From NCBI GenBank assembly GCA_965224205.1, contig CBDCYN010000016.1, forward strand, positions 124,001 through 188,000: a DNA stretch of 64,000 nucleotides. The letters are read 5' to 3'. Position numbers and translations under genes: made by a program. This document shows, piece by piece, positions 60,995 to 64,000 of the stretch; within the stretch, counting starts at the first letter, position 1, and each line of letters starts with the position of its first letter. Origin of the DNA: CBDCYN01 sp965224205 (GTDB taxonomy: Bacteria > Planctomycetota > Phycisphaerae > Phycisphaerales > Phycisphaeraceae). The notes under the pieces are model-generated. The model was not told the origin of the DNA. It ran no database searches and worked only from the letters and a program-made list of their open reading frames with translations.

Positions 60995-63792
60995 TCTTCC
61001 TCAACCGTATCCAGACCATGGGCACGAAGCTGACCCTGGCATTCACGTTCACGAGCTTTATCGCGGTCACGCTGATCTGCATCTCGGATATGGCCAGGGA
61101 GCTGGGACAGATCGAGAAGATCAGTATCGAAAAAATCTCTACCCAAGCGGCGATGATCGCGATCCACAGCGAAGCGGCTCTGCTATTCAACGATCAAGAC
61201 GCCGGGGTCGAGACGCTGCGGGCTCTGATGGTCGACCCCTCCATCGTCAGCGCGTGCCTCGATACCGCCCATGGCGAACCCTTCGCTCACCTCGGACCCG
61301 ACCCCGGCACGCGCCCATGGCAGCGCCCCCCCGGTGAGCCCGGCTGCCGCGTCGAGAACCAGAAGCTGCTGCTGTGGCAGCCGATCAACCATGACGGACA
61401 AGCCTTGGGCACCCTGCTAATCGAATACGACCTGCATCAAGCATACGCCCATCTACAAGCAAACATCTTCATCGCCGCGGGGATCGGGACGTTCGCGGTC
61501 CTGGTTTCCGTTTTCCTGGCGATGTGGCTGCGTCGGGTGCTCACCCGCCCGATCTTGGAGCTGGCCGAAACCGCTCGGCACGTTTCACAGACCGAGGACT
61601 ACAGCACCCGCGCGGTGAAATACAGCGGCGATGAACTAGGCCAGCTTACCGACGTGTTCAACCACATGCTCGACCGGATCCAGATCAACGACCGGCAGAT
61701 CAAACACGCCCGCGATGAGCTGGAGAAACGCGTCTACGAACGTACCGCAGAGCTGCGCAAAGCCAAGAATGCCGCCGAGACCGCCAGCCGAGCCAAGAGC
61801 GATTTCTTGGCCACGATGAGTCACGAGATCCGCACCCCGATGAACGGCCTGATCGGGATGATCGAGCTGTTGCTCGACACCCCGGTAAAACCGGAGCAGA
61901 AGCGTTACCTCGAGGTGGCCAAATCGTCGGCCGACGCGCTGCTGAACCTGATCAATGACATCCTCGACTTCTCCAAGATCGAAGCCGATAAAGTCGAGCT
62001 TGAAAGGATCCCATTCGCACTACACGAAGGGGTCGAGGATTGGGTCCAGGCGTTTGCCACGAAAGCGTCGCAGAAGCAGCTGGAGCTGATCTGCCGGATC
62101 GATCCCGCGGTGCCGGCCCGGGTGATCGGTGACCCCAACCGGTTACGGCAGGTCGTGTCCAACCTGCTCAACAACGCCCTGAAATTCACGGAAGAAGGTG
62201 AGGTCTACATCCATGTCAGCGTGGCCCAGGATCCCGGGCAACAGGCGCTCGTCGAGTTTGCCATCCGGGATACCGGCGTGGGGATCCCAAACGACCGCAT
62301 CGACCGCTTATTCCAGCTGTTTAGCCAGGTCGACGCTTCGACAACCCGCCGATACGGGGGCACCGGCCTGGGGCTCGCTATTTCTAAACGGCTGGTCGAG
62401 CTCATGGACGGCCGGATCGAAGTCAACAGCCATGTGGGGCACGGCACGGAGTTCCGGTTCGCCGTTCGGTTTGATACCCCGCCCGGCGATCATGGCCGTG
62501 GCGACGATCAACCGGTCCGCGGCAGGCTGTCTGGCCTCCGGACGCTGATCGTCGAAGACAACGCAACGCACCGGCAGATCCTCTGTGAGATGCTAACGGA
62601 TTGGGAGATGCTCGCGGACACCGCGCCGGACGCCCACACGGCCGAGAAGATGATGGCGGCCGCAGCCAAGGACGGCCGTCCCTACTCGATCGCCCTCGTG
62701 GATCTGTACCTGCCCGGGATGGACGGCCTCTCCTTCACTCAACGGGTCAAAAGCGATCACACGCTTTCGGAAACCGCGTTGATCCTCCTGGGTTCGGTCG
62801 AAGACACCCTAAGCCAAGAACAAGAGCAGTCCTACGGGTTCTGTGCTCGAGTCACGAAGCCGGTCCGTCAGTCGGAGCTGTTCAACGCGGTCACCGTGGC
62901 GTTGGGCCGAGGCACACCCCGCCCGTCGGGTCCTCGTAGCTCAGGGGTCGCGGATACGGACGGGCATCCAACCGAAACCGTGGCGGGGGCGCCAAACCGC
63001 GATAGCCTGATCCTGTTAGCCGAAGACAACGAGATCAACCAGATGGTCGCTAGCGAGGTCTTGAGGAAGCACGGCTATCGCTATGAAGTCGCCTCCAGCG
63101 GCTATGAAGCCGTCCAGTGGGTCCAAAAACAACGGTTCGACCTTGTGTTGATGGACTGCCAAATGCCGGTGATGGACGGGTTCGTCGCTGCCAAAGAGAT
63201 CCGCCACCTCGAACGCGCTGGGCAGCTGCCCGATGGCGAGGGACGTCGCTTGCCGATCATCGCCCTGACCGCCAATGCTATCAAAGGCGATCGAGAGCGG
63301 TGCCTGGTCGCCGGGATGGACGACTACCTCACCAAGCCCCTCGATGCGCAGCAGCTGATCACGACGATCGAGGCTCATCTCGCCACCGCGACGGGCCCTA
63401 CGGATTCAGCCTTTAACCTGCAATCGGTATGGGCCCGCTGCCAGAATGATGCCCACGCCGTGGCGTCGGCTCTAGAGATCTTCCGTGATCAATCGGCCCA
63501 GGACCTCGAGAGTCTCATCGGGTTTGTCGAAAACGAAGACGCGCAACAGGTCGCCCACACCGTTTGTCGATTGAAGGAGAACGCCGAAGCCGCCGGCGCC
63601 GACCGATTAGCGGAGTTAGCCCAGCAGCTCGTATCCATGGCGCACAACGACAGCCTCGCCGAGGCGTCTCAGTGCATTCAAGCGATGTACAGCGAATTAC
63701 AGAAATGCATGAGAGCGTTTCCGGCGACGCTCAACCAGTTGCGTCGCCCCCCCACCGACCTGCACCCCACCCAGGAGTCCTCGAGCCCATGA
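60991..63792 (+). CDS. Hybrid sensor histidine kinase with two receivers and a degenerate Hpt
   Basis: 933 aa. Domain order: transmembrane helix (~12-30), CHASE8-like periplasmic sensor (~35-155), second helix (~160-180), HAMP (~180-235), coiled coil, HisKA with phospho-His278 (MSHEIRTPMNG), HATPase (NLLNNALKFTEEG, DTGVGIP, GGTGLGLAISK), receiver 1 with Asp571 (LVDLYLPGMDG), receiver 2 with Asp722 (LMDCQMPVMDG), then an Hpt-like tail. In the tail the His expected two residues before LK is Cys859 (VCRLKEN), so the usual acceptor is missing; His856 is three residues away. Start ATG overlaps the YfiR stop and the stop overlaps the next ATG, so translation is coupled on both sides. Phosphate must pass to another protein. 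Confidence 0.93.
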   Translation: MIFLNRIQTMGTKLTLAFTFTSFIAVTLICISDMARELGQIEKISIEKISTQAAMIAIHSEAALLFNDQDAGVETLRALMVDPSIVSACLDTAHGEPFAHLGPDPGTRPWQRPPGEPGCRVENQKLLLWQPINHDGQALGTLLIEYDLHQAYAHLQANIFIAAGIGTFAVLVSVFLAMWLRRVLTRPILELAETARHVSQTEDYSTRAVKYSGDELGQLTDVFNHMLDRIQINDRQIKHARDELEKRVYERTAELRKAKNAAETASRAKSDFLATMSHEIRTPMNGLIGMIELLLDTPVKPEQKRYLEVAKSSADALLNLINDILDFSKIEADKVELERIPFALHEGVEDWVQAFATKASQKQLELICRIDPAVPARVIGDPNRLRQVVSNLLNNALKFTEEGEVYIHVSVAQDPGQQALVEFAIRDTGVGIPNDRIDRLFQLFSQVDASTTRRYGGTGLGLAISKRLVELMDGRIEVNSHVGHGTEFRFAVRFDTPPGDHGRGDDQPVRGRLSGLRTLIVEDNATHRQILCEMLTDWEMLADTAPDAHTAEKMMAAAAKDGRPYSIALVDLYLPGMDGLSFTQRVKSDHTLSETALILLGSVEDTLSQEQEQSYGFCARVTKPVRQSELFNAVTVALGRGTPRPSGPRSSGVADTDGHPTETVAGAPNRDSLILLAEDNEINQMVASEVLRKHGYRYEVASSGYEAVQWVQKQRFDLVLMDCQMPVMDGFVAAKEIRHLERAGQLPDGEGRRLPIIALTANAIKGDRERCLVAGMDDYLTKPLDAQQLITTIEAHLATATGPTDSAFNLQSVWARCQNDAHAVASALEIFRDQSAQDLESLIGFVENEDAQQVAHTVCRLKENAEAAGADRLAELAQQLVSMAHNDSLAEASQCIQAMYSELQKCMRAFPATLNQLRRPPTDLHPTQESSSP

Positions 63793-63923
63793 CCTCTCAT
63801 CCGTGTAAGGATATCTGGACGGTCGATGACGATCAGCGGTGGGTGGCCGGGATGTTCGGTGTCGATGGCAGGAACAAATTTACCGATGAACGACCGCCGC
63901 GAGGACAGCCATACACCCTGTAG
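63789..63923 (+). CDS. Short ORF (44 aa), possible truncated receiver
   Basis: Starts with an ATG that overlaps the kinase TGA (ATGA). The product MTSHPCKDIWTVDDDQRWVA resembles the first strand and acidic pair of a response-regulator receiver (DI..VDDD), but then loses likeness and stops after 44 codons. Either a remnant of a response regulator that lost its body, or a small coupled peptide. Between the kinase and the FIST gene. Confidence 0.35.
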   Translation: MTSHPCKDIWTVDDDQRWVAGMFGVDGRNKFTDERPPRGQPYTL

Positions 63924-63938
63924 AAAGCGAGATTTAAA

Positions 63939-64000
63939 ATGAAACTAGAAACATTCACCTATGACCCCACACGGGGGTGGTCGGCCGAGCCTTTCCCTCA
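63939..64000 (+). CDS. FIST-domain protein (5' end only)
   Basis: Only the first 20 residues lie in the window: MKLETFTYDPTRGWSAEPFP. This matches the typical FIST N-terminal start as I remember it. FIST proteins are signal-input domains thought to bind small ligands such as amino acids and often accompany histidine kinases, which fits the operon here. The start follows GCGAGA. The assignment rests on a very short stretch. Confidence 0.55.
   Translation, partial: MKLETFTYDPTRGWSAEPFP

Overview
The window looks like a chromosomal segment of a planctomycete, most likely of the class Phycisphaerae. This is an inference. The evidence is two very large surface proteins with the planctomycete LEPR-xLL sorting motif near the N-terminus (genes at 9770-18823 and 49574-53959), a PEP-CTERM protein (44058-44783), MurE and MreB (so a DAP-type, peptidoglycan-making, MreB-containing cell), a SecD-SecF fusion with a large insertion, and a plant-type quinolinate synthase. 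Base composition is GC-rich, and intergenic islands that carry mobile elements are AT-richer. No rRNA, tRNA, CRISPR array or prophage was recognised.

Layout. 1-9 kb: a truncated membrane protein gene, purU, lpdA, murE, a PilZ/pseudo-receiver/Hpt protein and a membrane adenylate cyclase, ending in an IS630-family insertion. 9.8-18.8 kb: one giant minus-strand gene whose body is 5.36 near-identical copies of a 1479-bp unit (LamG-like domain plus RTX-like segment). 19-25 kb: cardiolipin synthase, an aminotransferase, an outer-membrane barrel protein and a cell-shape cluster (MreC-like protein, small membrane protein, MreB). 26-29 kb: a cytochrome P460 gene lying between two copies of a palindromic repeat, then a second IS630-type element. 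29-34 kb: the tgt-yajC-secDF export/tRNA block, ended by a second copy of the first IS. 35-44 kb: rph, a CYTH protein, D-amino-acid aminotransferase, smc and nadA. 44-56 kb: PEP-CTERM protein, fatty-acid desaturase, two large secreted proteins, an archaeal-type glycogen debranching enzyme and a Dabb lipoprotein. 56.7-57.7 kb: third IS copy. 58-64 kb: a signalling operon of TonB-dependent receptor, YfiR-like protein, hybrid histidine kinase, a tiny ORF and the start of a FIST-domain gene.

Most unusual items: (1) a family of five dispersed ~110-bp imperfect palindromes whose stem sequences differ between copies while pairing is kept in the two best-preserved copies; two direct copies bracket the cytochrome P460 gene. 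(2) The 1479-bp protein repeats alternate between two variants, so the recent amplification unit was a ~2.96-kb dimer. (3) Three copies of a 1014-1016 bp IS630 element all sit in CTAG; two of these are the TAG stop codons of the cyclase and secDF genes, and in both cases the stop is restored. (4) The second IS630-type transposase needs a -1 shift on a run of seven T, right before its first catalytic Asp. (5) Two phosphorelay proteins each lack one key phospho-acceptor residue.
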